The notes under the pieces: model-generated
What the model saw: the letters and a program-made list of their open reading frames with translations, nothing else
What the model was told of the DNA's origin: nothing
The model's database searches: none
Shown here: one piece after another, positions 17,638 to 26,711 of the stretch
Layout of the letters: each line of letters opens with the position of its first letter
How positions within the stretch are numbered: the first letter of the stretch is position 1
Origin: Mycetocola zhadangensis
Lineage (GTDB): Bacteria > Actinomycetota > Actinomycetes > Actinomycetales > Microbacteriaceae
Direction of reading: 5' to 3'
Assembly: GCF_003668565.1 (NCBI RefSeq)
Contig: NZ_RCWJ01000003.1
Location: forward strand, 1-64,000
Length of the DNA: 64,000 nucleotides
Position numbers and translations under genes: made by a program

Positions 17638-19128
17638 TTAGTAGCGGTAGTGGTCGACCTTGTACGGTCCATCCACGGTGACGCCGATGTAAGCGGCCTG
17701 CTCTTCTGAGAGTGTGGTGAGCTCAACGCCGAGTGCGTCGAGGTGCAGGCGCGCGACCTTCTCGTCGAGGTGCTTCGGCAGCACATACACGCCGACTGGG
17801 TAGTTCTCCTGGTGTGCGTACAGTTCGATCTGCGCGAGGACCTGGTTGGTGAACGAGTTGCTCATGACGAACGACGGGTGGCCGGTGGCGTTGCCGAGGT
17901 TCATCAGGCGTCCCTCGCTCAGCACGAGGATTGACCGGCCGTTCGGCAGGCGCCACTCGTGCACCTGCGGCTTGATCTCGACTCGCTCGGCGCCCTCGAT
18001 CTTTTCGAGTCCGGCCATGTCGATCTCGTTGTCGAAGTGTCCGACGTTGGCGACGATCGCGAGGTGCTTCATGTTCAGCATGTGCTCGGTCGTGATGACG
18101 TTGAGGTTGCCAGTGCCCGAGACGAAAATGTCGACCTGGTCGACGACGCTCTCGATCTTGGCGACCTGGTAGCCGTCCATCGCGGCCTGCAATGCGCAGA
18201 TCGGGTCAACCTCAGAAACGATCACACGGGCGCCCTGGCCGCGAAGTGCCTCGGCTGCGCCCTTGCCGACGTCGCCGTATCCGACAACGAACGCGACCTT
18301 ACCGCCGATGAGCACGTCGGTGGCGCGGTTGAGTCCGTCTGGCAGTGAGTGGCGGATGCCGTACTTGTTGTCGAACTTGCTTTTTGTCACCGAGTCGTTG
18401 ACGTTGATCGCCGGGAACAGCAGATCGTCGTTCCGGAACAGCTCATACAGGCGGTGAACACCCGTGGTGGTCTCCTCGGTGACACCCTGGATCTCGGCGG
18501 CGATCTTCGTCCAGCGGTCGGTCGATGTCGCGAGCGAGCGGCGCAGCAGCTCGAGGACAACCCGGCCCTCGTGGCTCTCGTCTTCAGCAGCTTCGGGCAC
18601 AGCACCGGCGAGCTCGTACTTGCGGCCGTTGTGCACCAGCAACGTGGCGTCTCCACCGTCGTCGAGGATCATGTTCGGGCCGGTCCAGTCGGCGCCGGCA
18701 GCGGCAGCCTCCGCTGACCAGTCGAAGATCTGCTCGGCGCACTCCCAGTACTCCTCGAGCGTCTCGCCCTTCCACGCGAAAATCGGGGCGCCTGCTGGGG
18801 CGTCGACGGTTCCGGTCGGGCCGACGGCGATCGCCGCTGCGGCCTCGTCCTGGGTAGAGAAGATGTTGCAGCTTGCCCAACGCACCTGGGCGCCGAGCAC
18901 TACGAGGGTTTCAATGAGAACGGCCGTCTGCACTGTCATGTGCAGCGAACCGGCGATGCGGGCACCGGCGAGCGGCTTCGACTCGCCGAACTCGGCGCGA
19001 AGGGCCATGAGTCCCGGCATCTCGTTCTCGGCCAGACGGATCTGGTGGCGGCCTGCCTCGGCAAGCGAAAGGTCACGGACCTTGAAAGGAAGTGCAGTAG
19101 CGGATGCGGCGGGTGGGGAAAGCGTCAT
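17638..19128 (-). CDS. ahcY: Adenosylhomocysteinase (S-adenosylhomocysteine hydrolase)
   Basis: This cytosolic NAD-dependent enzyme splits S-adenosylhomocysteine into adenosine and homocysteine and so closes the methylation cycle. The 496-residue product shows the substrate segment [16 protein letters not shown] (242-257, with K251 and D253) and the NAD-binding loop GYGDVGKG (283-290), ending with the invariant [11 protein letters not shown] that donates Lys/Tyr to the neighbouring subunit's cofactor site. Length matches actinobacterial SahH. Its place beside DUF3499 and mtrAB follows the conserved block. The ATG at 19128 has only a weak Shine-Dalgarno sequence. Confidence 0.97.
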   Translation of the reverse strand: MTLSPPAASATALPFKVRDLSLAEAGRHQIRLAENEMPGLMALRAEFGESKPLAGARIAGSLHMTVQTAVLIETLVVLGAQVRWASCNIFSTQDEAAAAIAVGPTGTVDAPAGAPIFAWKGETLEEYWECAEQIFDWSAEAAAAGADWTGPNMILDDGGDATLLVHNGRKYELAGAVPEAAEDESHEGRVVLELLRRSLATSTDRWTKIAAEIQGVTEETTTGVHRLYELFRNDDLLFPAINVNDSVTKSKFDNKYGIRHSLPDGLNRATDVLIGGKVAFVVGYGDVGKGAAEALRGQGARVIVSEVDPICALQAAMDGYQVAKIESVVDQVDIFVSGTGNLNVITTEHMLNMKHLAIVANVGHFDNEIDMAGLEKIEGAERVEIKPQVHEWRLPNGRSILVLSEGRLMNLGNATGHPSFVMSNSFTNQVLAQIELYAHQENYPVGVYVLPKHLDEKVARLHLDALGVELTTLSEEQAAYIGVTVDGPYKVDHYRY

Positions 19129-19180
19129 AACTTCATTCTCGCAGACCCCGGGTGGGCAATCCCGGTGAGTGTGCAGCTTT

Positions 19181-19387
19181 CTACGTGTTGAGCACCTGGT
19201 GTCGAATGACCTGCCAGCCCTGTGGCACGCTCAACCGCTCGGCGTGAATCGCGCAGAGGTCATAGGTGTGCGGCTCCTTCGCCAGGCTCAGCGGCCCGAG
19301 GACGGCCATGGAGTCTGCGTAGTCGTAGGTGAGCGTCGAGACCGCTTCGCGCGAGCATCCGACTTTTGTGCATGGCCTGTCCAACAT
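19181..19387 (-). CDS. DUF3499 family small protein
   Basis: The 68-residue protein matches the actinobacterial DUF3499 family: CTKVGC near the N-terminus, then [41 protein letters not shown] and a short tail. Cys6, Cys11 and Cys45 with His49 could make a small zinc site; this is inference. The frame stays open far upstream (to 19861) but only from the conserved part does the sequence resemble the family. ATG 19387 is chosen; an in-frame GTG three codons upstream is possible. It is divergent from the metallopeptidase-like gene, as in Rv3258c/Rv3259. The function is unknown. Confidence 0.85.
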   Translation of the reverse strand: MLDRPCTKVGCSREAVSTLTYDYADSMAVLGPLSLAKEPHTYDLCAIHAERLSVPQGWQVIRHQVLNT

Positions 19388-19460
19388 TCCTCTCACGATA
19401 CAACTGACAGGGTGCCTCGGAGAACACCTCGCCGTCGCTCCCGGCGAATAGGATGGCTGC

Positions 19461-19901
19461 ATGGCACGACGCGGGACGAGAAGCAGCACTTTTGCGCGGC
19501 GAGCGGTTCGGCACGACCGGCACGGCAGGGCACAGCGCAGCCCTGCGACGGGCCCGCACCTGCCGCCGCTGAAGAACCGTATCGACAGTTTCGACATGAC
19601 GGTCGCGGCCGCCGCAGACTTCCTCCGCGCAACCTGGCCCGACGAACTCGTCAACGTTCGGTTTGAGGTCGGCAACATGCCGGTGGGCGAGCAAAACGGC
19701 GAGGGTGTTGCGCGGTGGTGGACGAGTGCGGCCGAGCGACGTGTTGTGTTGTATCGGCTACCGATCCAGCGCATGAGCAAGCTCCATCGCGACGATGAGC
19801 TGCACCAGCGGATGATGATCGAGAGCTGCGTCTTTCGCGCGACAGCTGAGCTCATCGGCAAAGACCCGTGGGACCTCGGTCCCGACCGGTTTCGCTTCTA
19901 A
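19461..19901 (+). CDS. Metallopeptidase-family (zincin-like) protein without an intact HExxH
   Basis: The 146-residue protein corresponds to the conserved actinobacterial gene beside DUF3499 (Rv3259-like). It has a basic N-terminal tail, then FDMTVAAAADFLRATWPDELVNVRFEVGNMP, and a C-terminal helix-rich part ending PWDLGPDRFRF. Where zincin_1 members have HExxH, this protein has HQRMMIESCVF, so zinc peptidase activity is unlikely. AGGA eight bases upstream supports the ATG at 19461. The function is unknown; the family name comes from fold similarity only. Confidence 0.82.
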   Translation: MARRGTRSSTFARRAVRHDRHGRAQRSPATGPHLPPLKNRIDSFDMTVAAAADFLRATWPDELVNVRFEVGNMPVGEQNGEGVARWWTSAAERRVVLYRLPIQRMSKLHRDDELHQRMMIESCVFRATAELIGKDPWDLGPDRFRF

Positions 19902-19938
19902 CCACCCGCACACTGTCGGCTGGGCGCTGCCCGCCGTC

Positions 19939-21357
19939 CTAGCGCGGGTAGACGGTTACCGGAGTCGCCGACGGATTCGCGGGCTGCACCGCGAACGCGC
20001 TGATGCCCGTCGCTGACTGCACGCTCAACTGCGCAATCGCGCCTTCGGCGCCGGAAATCTGGTAGGACGCTCCTCCGGCCACCGGAAGAGCAACCGAGGT
20101 TCCGGCCGGGATCTTCGCCGTGATGGTCTCCCCCGCCGACGGCTCCAGCTCGACGGTGAGAGCGCGTCGTTCCGGGTTCGCGAGGTGCAGCACCGGGGTT
20201 TCCCCCGCCGGAACGGCAACCATGACCGCCTCGGGCAGCGCCGTTGACGCCTGGAACCAGGCGAGGTCACTGGACTCACCAACCGCCACCGAGGTCCGTG
20301 CACCTGCGACCACCGGCTGTGTCGACGACACCTCGACGGTGTAGCTGCCGACGGGCAGGTCCCTCAAACTGATTTCGGTGGCGATACCCGCCTCGAGTGC
20401 GAACTCAAGCGGCTGGGGTGATTCGCCGCCCTGCTCGCTCGTGAAGGAAACCGTGACGTCGGCCGGTTCGGTTCCCGGCGCGATCATCCGGAGCGCTGGG
20501 TTGTTGTCGTCGTAGTCCTCGTCGGAAACCACCGGTGCGTTCGGTGCGATGACGATGCCGGACAGGAACTGCTCGTTGGCGGCGGGCGCCGTCGGGGCGA
20601 CGTACTCAACGCCGTGCGGTGTGAGACCCCGAACGACACTGTGCTGGATCACGGCAGCAACCTGGCCGCCGCGGCTCGTGACGTGCACCACCGGCGTGAT
20701 GAGGTTCGGCGCGAATGCGGCAAGCGACAACAACTTCTGCTCGCCAGCCTTGACGATAATGCCCTGCGAACCGGGAGCGTCGACAGCGCCGCCCTCACCG
20801 AAGATGGCAATGTCGACGATGGCGTCCGACCGCGTCGGGTTGGTCAGCGCAAGCACGCTCGTTCGCCCGACATCGGTGGATCCACCGACGAGCCAGCTTT
20901 CAGCGCTTGGCTCGGCGCAGGCGCTTGCCGCGAAGCCGCTGAGGTCGCCGAGGGCCGCTGACTGAGACTGCGCGGCTGCGAGCAGAGGTGCGGTCGTGGC
21001 ATCCGTTGCACTCGGTTCACTGACAACGATCGGCGAGCCGAAGGCGTCCCCCGCCAGGTTGTTCGGAGCGACGAGCGGGGTCTGAGTCGGCTCGGACTCC
21101 GATCCGACGGTGAGCTCTGCCGCACCGAACGACGAAGCGTTGGATGAACCGTCGCCCGCAAGCTGTACAAGCGGCCCGGCGCACACGCGTGCCTGGTCGG
21201 CCGCCGTCGGTGTGACCACGGCGCTTGGCACCGCCGCTGTGACGCGCGGCAACTCAAAAGTGCCGACAGCGAACACCGAAGCTCCGGCAATGCCGACGCC
21301 GACGATTCCGGCGATCAGCCTGCCGCTCGTTTTGGCTACCCGTCGTTTATCGGCCAT
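19939..21357 (-). CDS. DUF5719 family exported protein
   Basis: The 472-residue protein has an N-terminal membrane anchor or signal (about 13-33, GRLIAGIVGVGIAGASVFAVGTF) and a long extracytoplasmic beta-rich domain with Ig-like stretches (for example SWLVGGSTDVGRTSVLALTNP). It matches the DUF5719 family, which in actinobacteria regularly follows a very large GT2 membrane protein. Its start overlaps the end of that gene by 11 bp, so the two are coupled and probably work together at the cell surface. No catalytic motif is visible. Confidence 0.85.
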   Translation of the reverse strand: MADKRRVAKTSGRLIAGIVGVGIAGASVFAVGTFELPRVTAAVPSAVVTPTAADQARVCAGPLVQLAGDGSSNASSFGAAELTVGSESEPTQTPLVAPNNLAGDAFGSPIVVSEPSATDATTAPLLAAAQSQSAALGDLSGFAASACAEPSAESWLVGGSTDVGRTSVLALTNPTRSDAIVDIAIFGEGGAVDAPGSQGIIVKAGEQKLLSLAAFAPNLITPVVHVTSRGGQVAAVIQHSVVRGLTPHGVEYVAPTAPAANEQFLSGIVIAPNAPVVSDEDYDDNNPALRMIAPGTEPADVTVSFTSEQGGESPQPLEFALEAGIATEISLRDLPVGSYTVEVSSTQPVVAGARTSVAVGESSDLAWFQASTALPEAVMVAVPAGETPVLHLANPERRALTVELEPSAGETITAKIPAGTSVALPVAGGASYQISGAEGAIAQLSVQSATGISAFAVQPANPSATPVTVYPR

Positions 21358-24300
21358 TGCTGTACTCGCTTTCGGTCGCGGCAGTGCGGCTCGCGATCGG
21401 GTTGCTTCCTGTTGTCACGTCTGAGGCGGATGCCACTTGGCCGGCCTCAGTTTCGACGGCTGGCTCGTTGTCAGCGGCGGTGTCGCTGCCGGGCTGGCGA
21501 TCGGTATCGCTGTCGCTCCCGGGCTGGGCGTCGGCCTCGGTTTCGCTACGCGGTTCGTCGACAGCGTCGGCACTCCACTCGGGGGATTCGACATTCGGCG
21601 AAACCGCGTCGGGAGTCGCCGCGACGGCTTCTTTCCGGTCCTCGACCTCGGCGTCGTGTGCGATTTCTGCGGCGAGGCTGGCCTCGGCTTCGGCGTCCGC
21701 CTTGAGCTCGGCTCGTTCGGCTCGGGTGAGCCTGCGTGGGCGTTCCCGGACGTCCCTGCGACCGACCGTGCGCGGCGATTCCTCGGCCGCGCGGCGCGAT
21801 GCCGCAGTGGGAACCGAGAGCAACAACGCGAATCCGAACACGATTGCCCAGCCGATCAGGACGGGTGTCGAGAACGGCGAGGAGGGACCGACGGCCGCCG
21901 TGGCATCCGTTTCACCTTCGAATCGCCAGAGAGTGCCGCGATCCGTGGGTCCGATGTGTGCGAGGACCGGGCTGCTGTCGAGCGCTGCTGAGGCGCGGCT
22001 CGACGTTGTGGTTGCCTCTGGACTCCTTTGCGCATCAGGTTCGACGAAGGCCGGCGAGAGCAGCACGTACTGGACGCCGAGCTCACTCAGCGTCGGGGCG
22101 GGGTCGTATCCGCCCTGCGAGACCAGGTTTCCGGCCAGGGCGGTGACCTGCTCGTCGTTGCTCGTGAGGTTCTCGCCTGTGGTGAGGATGGTCGACTGGT
22201 TGTCGAGGGTGTCTCCGACGCCGCGCACGATGCGAGCGGACACGCCGCCATCGGGCTGCGGGGTGACGATGAGAGTGGCAAGAGCCGGGTTCGTCGACGC
22301 CGCCGCCGAGACATAGGCGGGAAGTGTGCGACCGTCGCTCGCGACGATGGAGCCTTGCCCGAGCGGGAGAGTCGCGGCCATCGGCACCGCAACCACGACC
22401 GCGAGGATCGTGATCACGAGTGCGGGTACCGCTGCGCCGCGGCGGATGCTGTCGCAGCCGACGACGGCTGCTCCGGCGAGGCCGAGCCAGTACAGGCTGA
22501 GACCGGCGCCGGCCCAGACGCTGGTCACCGTTGATCCGGTGAGCGAGATCATCAGGGCGGTGGCGCCGACGGCCGTTGCCAGTCCGAGCAGTCCGACGAA
22601 GAGCAGAACGGCGGCACGGGCGCTGCCAGGGAGGAAGAGAGCGAGCAGGGCCATCACGGCGATGGGGGCGAGCAGCACTGGGACCAGCAGCTGCGCGGGC
22701 AGCCCGGTGAGGCCGAGCGCTGTGGTGATCGAGTCCCAGGCCGGGTTGCCGCCCGGCAGGCCGAGAGCGAGTTGCCACCCGGTAGTCGGCGCCGAGCTGA
22801 CGACAGCGCCAGGGTCGGCAAGAAGCAGCAGCCAGTGGCCGCGGACGATGCCCTGCTGCCAGATCAGCGGCGCGAACAGCGCTGCCGTTGGGATGACCAG
22901 CCAGACGATGCGGGCAATCTGTCGGCCACTGACGAAGAGCGCAAGCACCCAGATCACGAGGAAGGCCGGGCCGAGCGACGGCGCGGCGGCGATCGTCAGC
23001 GCGAGCAGCATCGACGCCACGGCAGAGGCCGCCCATGAGCGAGCGGCAACGGAGCCGGCGTAGAACAGCCACGGAAGGAGCAGGTGCACGATGATGGCGG
23101 CGGGGCGACCGTCGATCAGCGCGGTGAGGAACGGCGGGGCGACGGTCCACAGCACGGCGGCGACAATGCGGTACCCGCTCGATTCGGTGAGCCGGGTCGC
23201 CGCGAACCAGCCACCGAGGGTGGCCAGCGGCAGGGCCAGCAGCGTGAGCAGGACGAGGGAGTACGATGGGTCCCAGAACGTGACAGCCCCGAGAAGCGCC
23301 ATCACAACCGAGAACGGGTCTGCCGCACCGGTGAAGCCGATGCTGATGTCGCGCCACCCGAAACCGATGTTCTGCCACAGGTCCGCCACGGACGCCGAGA
23401 GTGGAAGCATCCCTCCACCTTCGACAGCGGATGCCGCGAGCAAATTAAAGAAGAGACCAACGCTCACGAGCGCGGAGGCGATGACGACCCAGCCACCGCC
23501 GCCGGTGAAAAACCTGAGGTCGCTTCGCTCGACCGTATAGACCGGAGCACCGGCTTCTCGGCGGAGCAGCCGTCGTCGGCGGACCTCCGCAAGCGGGATT
23601 CGGAGCGGCGAAATCGCCGACCAGCCCAGCTGCTTTGACGCCTGCAGGTTTTTACGGGCGTGCGCGACGCGGATCGGGCTGAACGCCACGTGGAACGCCG
23701 CGGCGAACTCGCCACCGACAAGACCGGGGTTCTTCGTGGCGACGCGCCACACGGTGCGCACAATCGCGAGCGGAACGAGGCTCAACCAGTGCAGCCAGAC
23801 CAGCGCGGCAGGCGCGTATACGAGCCGACGGTAGAGCTGTGCTCCGCGGGTTTGCCGAGCGCGCTTGCGGTAGGCGCTCGCTTTGCGTGAGCGGGACGGG
23901 CCAGCGATGCCGTCGCCCCCTGTGAAGACCAAAGCCGTGGGGACGACAACGACGCGGTGCCCGGCGAGGCGCACGCGAACGGAGAAATCGAGCGAGTCGT
24001 CGGTCGAGCCGAAGGCCGTGTCGAGACCGGAGGCCTGCTCCCAGACTGCGTGGCGCACGAGCATGCCGGCCGGCGCGGCACCGAGAACGTCGGAGACGGC
24101 GTCGTGCTGGCCCTGGTCGAGTTCCTCACCGACGAGGGAAACCGTGGCGCCGAGCGGGGTAAGTGCCTGACCGAGGGAAACGATGGTTGCGCCGTCGCGG
24201 GCATCCATCACCTTCGGCCCTGCCGCAGCAACCGATGGCGCGACCTCGAGTGCACCGACGAGCCGCTCAAGGGCATCCGGCGCTGGAGTGCTGTCCTGCG

Positions 24301-24589
24301 CGAGCAGCCAGAGGAATTCATCGGGCCCGCCGGACTGCGGGATGACCCGAACACCCTCGGCTAGCGCCGCAGCAAAGTTGAGCCGGTCCCCCGCCTCGAC
24401 TATCCGGTTCACACCGGCCGCTTCAAGCGCCTGGGTGACAGCCGCTGGTGACGCGCAGGCCACAGCGATGATCGAATCGGGCTGCCGCGTCTGGGCGGCG
24501 AGGGCGTCAAGGGTGTCCTGCAGGTGGTGTGAGCCATTAGGGCCGGTGCCATCGTGCACGACAAGGATCGCGGTTACTCGGGGAAACAT
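21347..24589 (-). CDS. Large membrane-bound family 2 glycosyltransferase
   Basis: The 1080-residue protein begins with a GT2 domain (about 1-260: VTAILVVHDGT, LLAQDSTP in place of the usual DxD context, and FGSTDDSLDFSVRVRLAGHRV). At least twelve membrane segments follow (about 265-760), then an extracytoplasmic segment, a last TM near 910 and a charged C-terminal tail rich in Asp, Glu and Ala (950-1080). It is likely to transfer sugars on the cytoplasmic or outer face during cell-wall polysaccharide assembly; the acceptor is unknown. The low-complexity acidic tail repeats SDTD and AD motifs. It is translationally coupled to DUF5719. Confidence 0.88.
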   Translation of the reverse strand: MFPRVTAILVVHDGTGPNGSHHLQDTLDALAAQTRQPDSIIAVACASPAAVTQALEAAGVNRIVEAGDRLNFAAALAEGVRVIPQSGGPDEFLWLLAQDSTPAPDALERLVGALEVAPSVAAAGPKVMDARDGATIVSLGQALTPLGATVSLVGEELDQGQHDAVSDVLGAAPAGMLVRHAVWEQASGLDTAFGSTDDSLDFSVRVRLAGHRVVVVPTALVFTGGDGIAGPSRSRKASAYRKRARQTRGAQLYRRLVYAPAALVWLHWLSLVPLAIVRTVWRVATKNPGLVGGEFAAAFHVAFSPIRVAHARKNLQASKQLGWSAISPLRIPLAEVRRRRLLRREAGAPVYTVERSDLRFFTGGGGWVVIASALVSVGLFFNLLAASAVEGGGMLPLSASVADLWQNIGFGWRDISIGFTGAADPFSVVMALLGAVTFWDPSYSLVLLTLLALPLATLGGWFAATRLTESSGYRIVAAVLWTVAPPFLTALIDGRPAAIIVHLLLPWLFYAGSVAARSWAASAVASMLLALTIAAAPSLGPAFLVIWVLALFVSGRQIARIVWLVIPTAALFAPLIWQQGIVRGHWLLLLADPGAVVSSAPTTGWQLALGLPGGNPAWDSITTALGLTGLPAQLLVPVLLAPIAVMALLALFLPGSARAAVLLFVGLLGLATAVGATALMISLTGSTVTSVWAGAGLSLYWLGLAGAAVVGCDSIRRGAAVPALVITILAVVVAVPMAATLPLGQGSIVASDGRTLPAYVSAAASTNPALATLIVTPQPDGGVSARIVRGVGDTLDNQSTILTTGENLTSNDEQVTALAGNLVSQGGYDPAPTLSELGVQYVLLSPAFVEPDAQRSPEATTTSSRASAALDSSPVLAHIGPTDRGTLWRFEGETDATAAVGPSSPFSTPVLIGWAIVFGFALLLSVPTAASRRAAEESPRTVGRRDVRERPRRLTRAERAELKADAEAEASLAAEIAHDAEVEDRKEAVAATPDAVSPNVESPEWSADAVDEPRSETEADAQPGSDSDTDRQPGSDTAADNEPAVETEAGQVASASDVTTGSNPIASRTAATESEYSNGR

Positions 24590-24723
24590 CGCGTCCAGAC
24601 TATGTTGACCTTGCGATCACGCCGCTGACGCTGTCGGCGTGGCACGGATTCGTCCGCCTCGAAGCAGGAGATCCGACGAGTGTCAATGGCCCTCGCGGAA
24701 ACGAGGCCCCCTCAGAAGGAAGG

Positions 24724-25041
24724 TTAGACGGCGCGCTTTTTGAGCTTGCGACGCTCGCGCTCGGAAAGGCCACCCCAGATGCCGAACCGCTCATCGTTCT
24801 CAAGTGCGTACTCGAGGCACTGCGAGCGAACCTCGCAGCTCGTGCAGATGCGCTTGGCATCGCGGGTCGAGCCGCCCTTTTCGGGGAAGAAGGCTTCGGG
24901 GTCCGTCTGAGCACAGAGAGAATCAGACTGCCACGCAAGCGGGTTATCGTCTTCGACCGGCTTCCGGACACCTGGTACTCCGAGTTGTACCGGATCGACG
25001 AACCAGTCCTCGGGAACACCAGAGCGATATTCAGGCGCCAT
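24724..25041 (-). CDS. whiB2: WhiB-family iron-sulfur regulator, WhiB2/WhmD type
   Basis: WhiB proteins are small [4Fe-4S] regulators that bind region 4 of the principal sigma factor; WhiB2/WhmD controls septation and division in mycobacteria. The 105-residue protein has the four cluster ligands C43, C66, C69 and C75, the GIWGG turn (87-91) and the basic tail ERERRKLKKRAV. The FFPEKGGSTRDAK segment is typical of the WhiB2 branch, and the position near DUF3499 agrees with Rv3260c. A promoter with TTGACG, 17 bp, TGTAAT lies upstream and is covered by an 18-bp palindrome. Confidence 0.94.
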   Translation of the reverse strand: MAPEYRSGVPEDWFVDPVQLGVPGVRKPVEDDNPLAWQSDSLCAQTDPEAFFPEKGGSTRDAKRICTSCEVRSQCLEYALENDERFGIWGGLSERERRKLKKRAV

Positions 25042-25087
25042 ATCTCTCTCCCCACTTGTTACCCGTGCGCCACGCGGCGCTACACAT

Positions 25088-25117
25088 AATTACACCTGTG
25101 TAATTCGGGTACGTCAA
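25088..25117 (-). promoter_or_regulatory. whiB2 promoter overlapped by an 18-bp perfect palindrome
   Basis: On the minus strand TTGACG (25117-25112) and TGTAAT (25094-25089) are separated by exactly 17 bp, a near-consensus sigma-70-type promoter about 48 bp before the whiB2 ATG. The palindrome AATTACACCTGTGTAATT (25088-25105) covers the -10 element and part of the spacer. It is perfect over 8+2+8 bases and looks like a repressor operator. Confidence 0.7.
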
Positions 25118-25130
25118 GTCGCAGATAGTA

Positions 25131-25155
25131 AACCCTCAACCCCCAATGGAGGGTT
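25131..25155 (-). terminator. Possible hairpin downstream of galE
   Basis: AACCCTC and GAGGGTT form a 7-bp stem with an 11-base loop, 34 bp after the galE stop. There is no real T-run after it, so termination is uncertain. It also lies upstream of the whiB2 promoter. Confidence 0.35.
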
Positions 25156-25188
25156 CATCGTGCGTTTACCGGCGTGTCGCGCCTCGGG

Positions 25189-26148
25189 TCAAGCCTTCGA
25201 CCGTGCGTCCCACGCACTCTGCACCATGTCGGTGAGCGTGTGGCGCATGGTCCAGTCGAGATCCCGTGCCGCAAGCTCTCCTGATGCCACGATCCGTGCC
25301 GGGTCCCCAGCACGGCGCGGAGCGACCTCCGGGTCGAATTCGATTCCGGTGACCTCGCGCATGGCGGTCATGATCTCGCCGACCGAGACACCGTCACCGG
25401 AGCCCAGGTTGTAGACGGGCTCGATCGGCTCGCCGGCGTCGAGCCGTCGGGCTGCGGCTACGTGAGAGAGGGCCAGGTCAGCAACGTGGATGTAGTCGCG
25501 CACGCAGGTGCCGTCTGCAGTCGGGTAGTCGTTGCCGTTGATCCGGGGCGTTCGGCCGTCGAGCAGCGCCTCGAACACGAGCGGGAAGAGGTTGTGCGGG
25601 CTGGTGTCGTAGACGTCCGGGTAGCCGGAGCCGACGACGTTGAAGTAGCGCAGCGAGGTGTGAGCGAGACCCTGGGCGACACCCTGGTCGTGCAGCAGCC
25701 ACTCGCCAATGAGCTTGGACTCCCCGTAGGGCGACTCAGGGCTTTTGGCCGTGGCCTCGGTGACGAGGTCAGTGTCGGGCGTGCCATAGACGGCGGCGCT
25801 CGAGGAGAAGACGACCCGACTCACGCCAACCTCTTCCATGGCGGCGAGCAGCGACAGGGTGCCGGTGACGTTCTGGGCGTAGGTGTGCAGCGGACGCTGC
25901 ACGGAGACACCGGCGTACTTGAATCCGGCGACGTGCACCACGCCCGTGACGTTGAAGCGGCGGAAAGTGTCGACGAGGTGACCGCCATCGAGGATGCTCC
26001 CCCGAACGAACGGGACGCCAGCGGGAACAAACGATTCGTGGCCACTCGAGAGGTCGTCGTAGATGACGACTTCCATCCCCTGCTCGGTGAATGCGCGAAC
26101 AACGTGCGCTCCGATGTATCCAGCTCCGCCAGTGACCAGCCAGGTCAT
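25189..26148 (-). CDS. galE: UDP-glucose 4-epimerase
   Basis: The cytosolic enzyme interconverts UDP-glucose and UDP-galactose, feeding galactose metabolism and galactan or exopolysaccharide synthesis. The 319-residue extended SDR protein has the NAD-binding GGAGYIG (7-13), the catalytic Ser region SSSAAVYG (115-122), and YxxxK as Y141/K145 in SPYGESK. The ATADGTCVRDYIHVADLA-type segment is GalE-like. Length is close to the family norm. It is read away from the regulator at 26754, and 376 bp with short tandem repeats separate it from the next gene. Confidence 0.93.
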   Translation of the reverse strand: MTWLVTGGAGYIGAHVVRAFTEQGMEVVIYDDLSSGHESFVPAGVPFVRGSILDGGHLVDTFRRFNVTGVVHVAGFKYAGVSVQRPLHTYAQNVTGTLSLLAAMEEVGVSRVVFSSSAAVYGTPDTDLVTEATAKSPESPYGESKLIGEWLLHDQGVAQGLAHTSLRYFNVVGSGYPDVYDTSPHNLFPLVFEALLDGRTPRINGNDYPTADGTCVRDYIHVADLALSHVAAARRLDAGEPIEPVYNLGSGDGVSVGEIMTAMREVTGIEFDPEVAPRRAGDPARIVASGELAARDLDWTMRHTLTDMVQSAWDARSKA

Positions 26149-26301
26149 AGTTCCTCCTCGATGCGGGATGCTTCCGCATCCTCGACGAGCCTATGGCACT
26201 GGCGAAACCGGAGCGAGTTCGCGACGTCGCGGAGTCCGTCCCGCACGCCCGCATGGCTTTGCTCCAGACGGCTGTTTCCGCGGCAGCTCGGCCGGTGATT
26301 C

Positions 26302-26388
26302 CCCTGCTCGGTCGCGAACGGCTGGTGGTGTCGCCGCTCGGTCGCAAACGGCTGGTCACCCCCTGCTCGGTCGCGAACGGCTGGCCGA
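26302..26388. repeat. Three tandem copies of a 29-30 bp repeat upstream of galE
   Basis: CTCGGTCGCRAACGGCTGG occurs at 26307, 26337 and 26366, with spacings of 30 and 29 bp. Copies 1 and 3 share the longer flank CCCTGCTCGGTCGCGAACGG; copy 2 is slightly diverged. An inverted, partial copy (GACCGAGCA) lies at about 26414. The region reads open on the plus strand but shows no family, so it is treated as noncoding. The rest of 26149-26525 holds nothing else I can name. Confidence 0.7.
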
Positions 26389-26525
26389 TTCCGAAAACTA
26401 CGACCCTCTTCGACCGAGCAAAGGTGCTTCAGCCATTTGAGTCCGAGCGAGCACCGCGGGCAGCACCCCGAGTGAGCAAGCAACGGCCCGGGTCACAATC
26501 GACCCGGGCCGGCACAGACGAGGAG

Positions 26526-26666
26526 CTAGACGAGGAAACGGTACTTTTCCATGGGACCCGCACTGCGGGTGGATACGCGACGGTAGCCGTCGCGACGGAG
26601 GGCGATCACGCTGGCGGCGGTCATGAAGAGAACGGCGGCCAGGACGAGAAGCAGTAAAACGATCAT
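26526..26666 (-). CDS. Small single-pass membrane protein, 46 residues
   Basis: A 46-residue ORF starts at the ATG 26666 and ends with TAG at 26526-26528. It begins MIVLLLLVLAAVLFMTAASV, one hydrophobic helix, followed by a conserved-looking cytoplasmic tail IALRRDGYRRVSTRSAG and KYRFLV. No internal signals conflict with coding and no other ORF explains the segment. It lies divergent to the GlxA-type regulator with a 20-bp palindrome between them, so it may be a target of that regulator. I have seen similar short IALRRDGYRRV proteins in Microbacteriaceae as uncharacterised; no function is known. Confidence 0.65.
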   Translation of the reverse strand: MIVLLLLVLAAVLFMTAASVIALRRDGYRRVSTRSAGPMEKYRFLV

Positions 26667-26691
26667 GGCAGTAAATCTAGGTATTGCCGTT

Positions 26692-26711
26692 TTCTGCCAC
26701 CAGTGGCAGAA
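26692..26711. promoter_or_regulatory. 20-bp perfect palindrome between small membrane protein and GlxA-type regulator
   Basis: TTCTGCCACCAGTGGCAGAA is perfect over 9+2+9 bases. A further half-site TTCTGCCA lies at 26731-26738, 39 bp downstream and in the same orientation, and ATTGCC copies flank the site at 26684 and 26711. The position, 43 bp upstream of the regulator's ATG and 26 bp upstream of the small gene, fits an operator controlling both directions. Confidence 0.7.

Noticed and set aside
19388-19861. N-terminal extension of the DUF3499 gene to 226 codons
   Set aside because: The extra residues are random and overlap the metallopeptidase-like gene on the other strand; similarity begins only at 19387.
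26193-26657. A 154-codon plus-strand frame through the repeats before galE
   Set aside because: The product reads repeat-derived sequence, has no ribosome-binding site and overlaps the more convincing small membrane gene.
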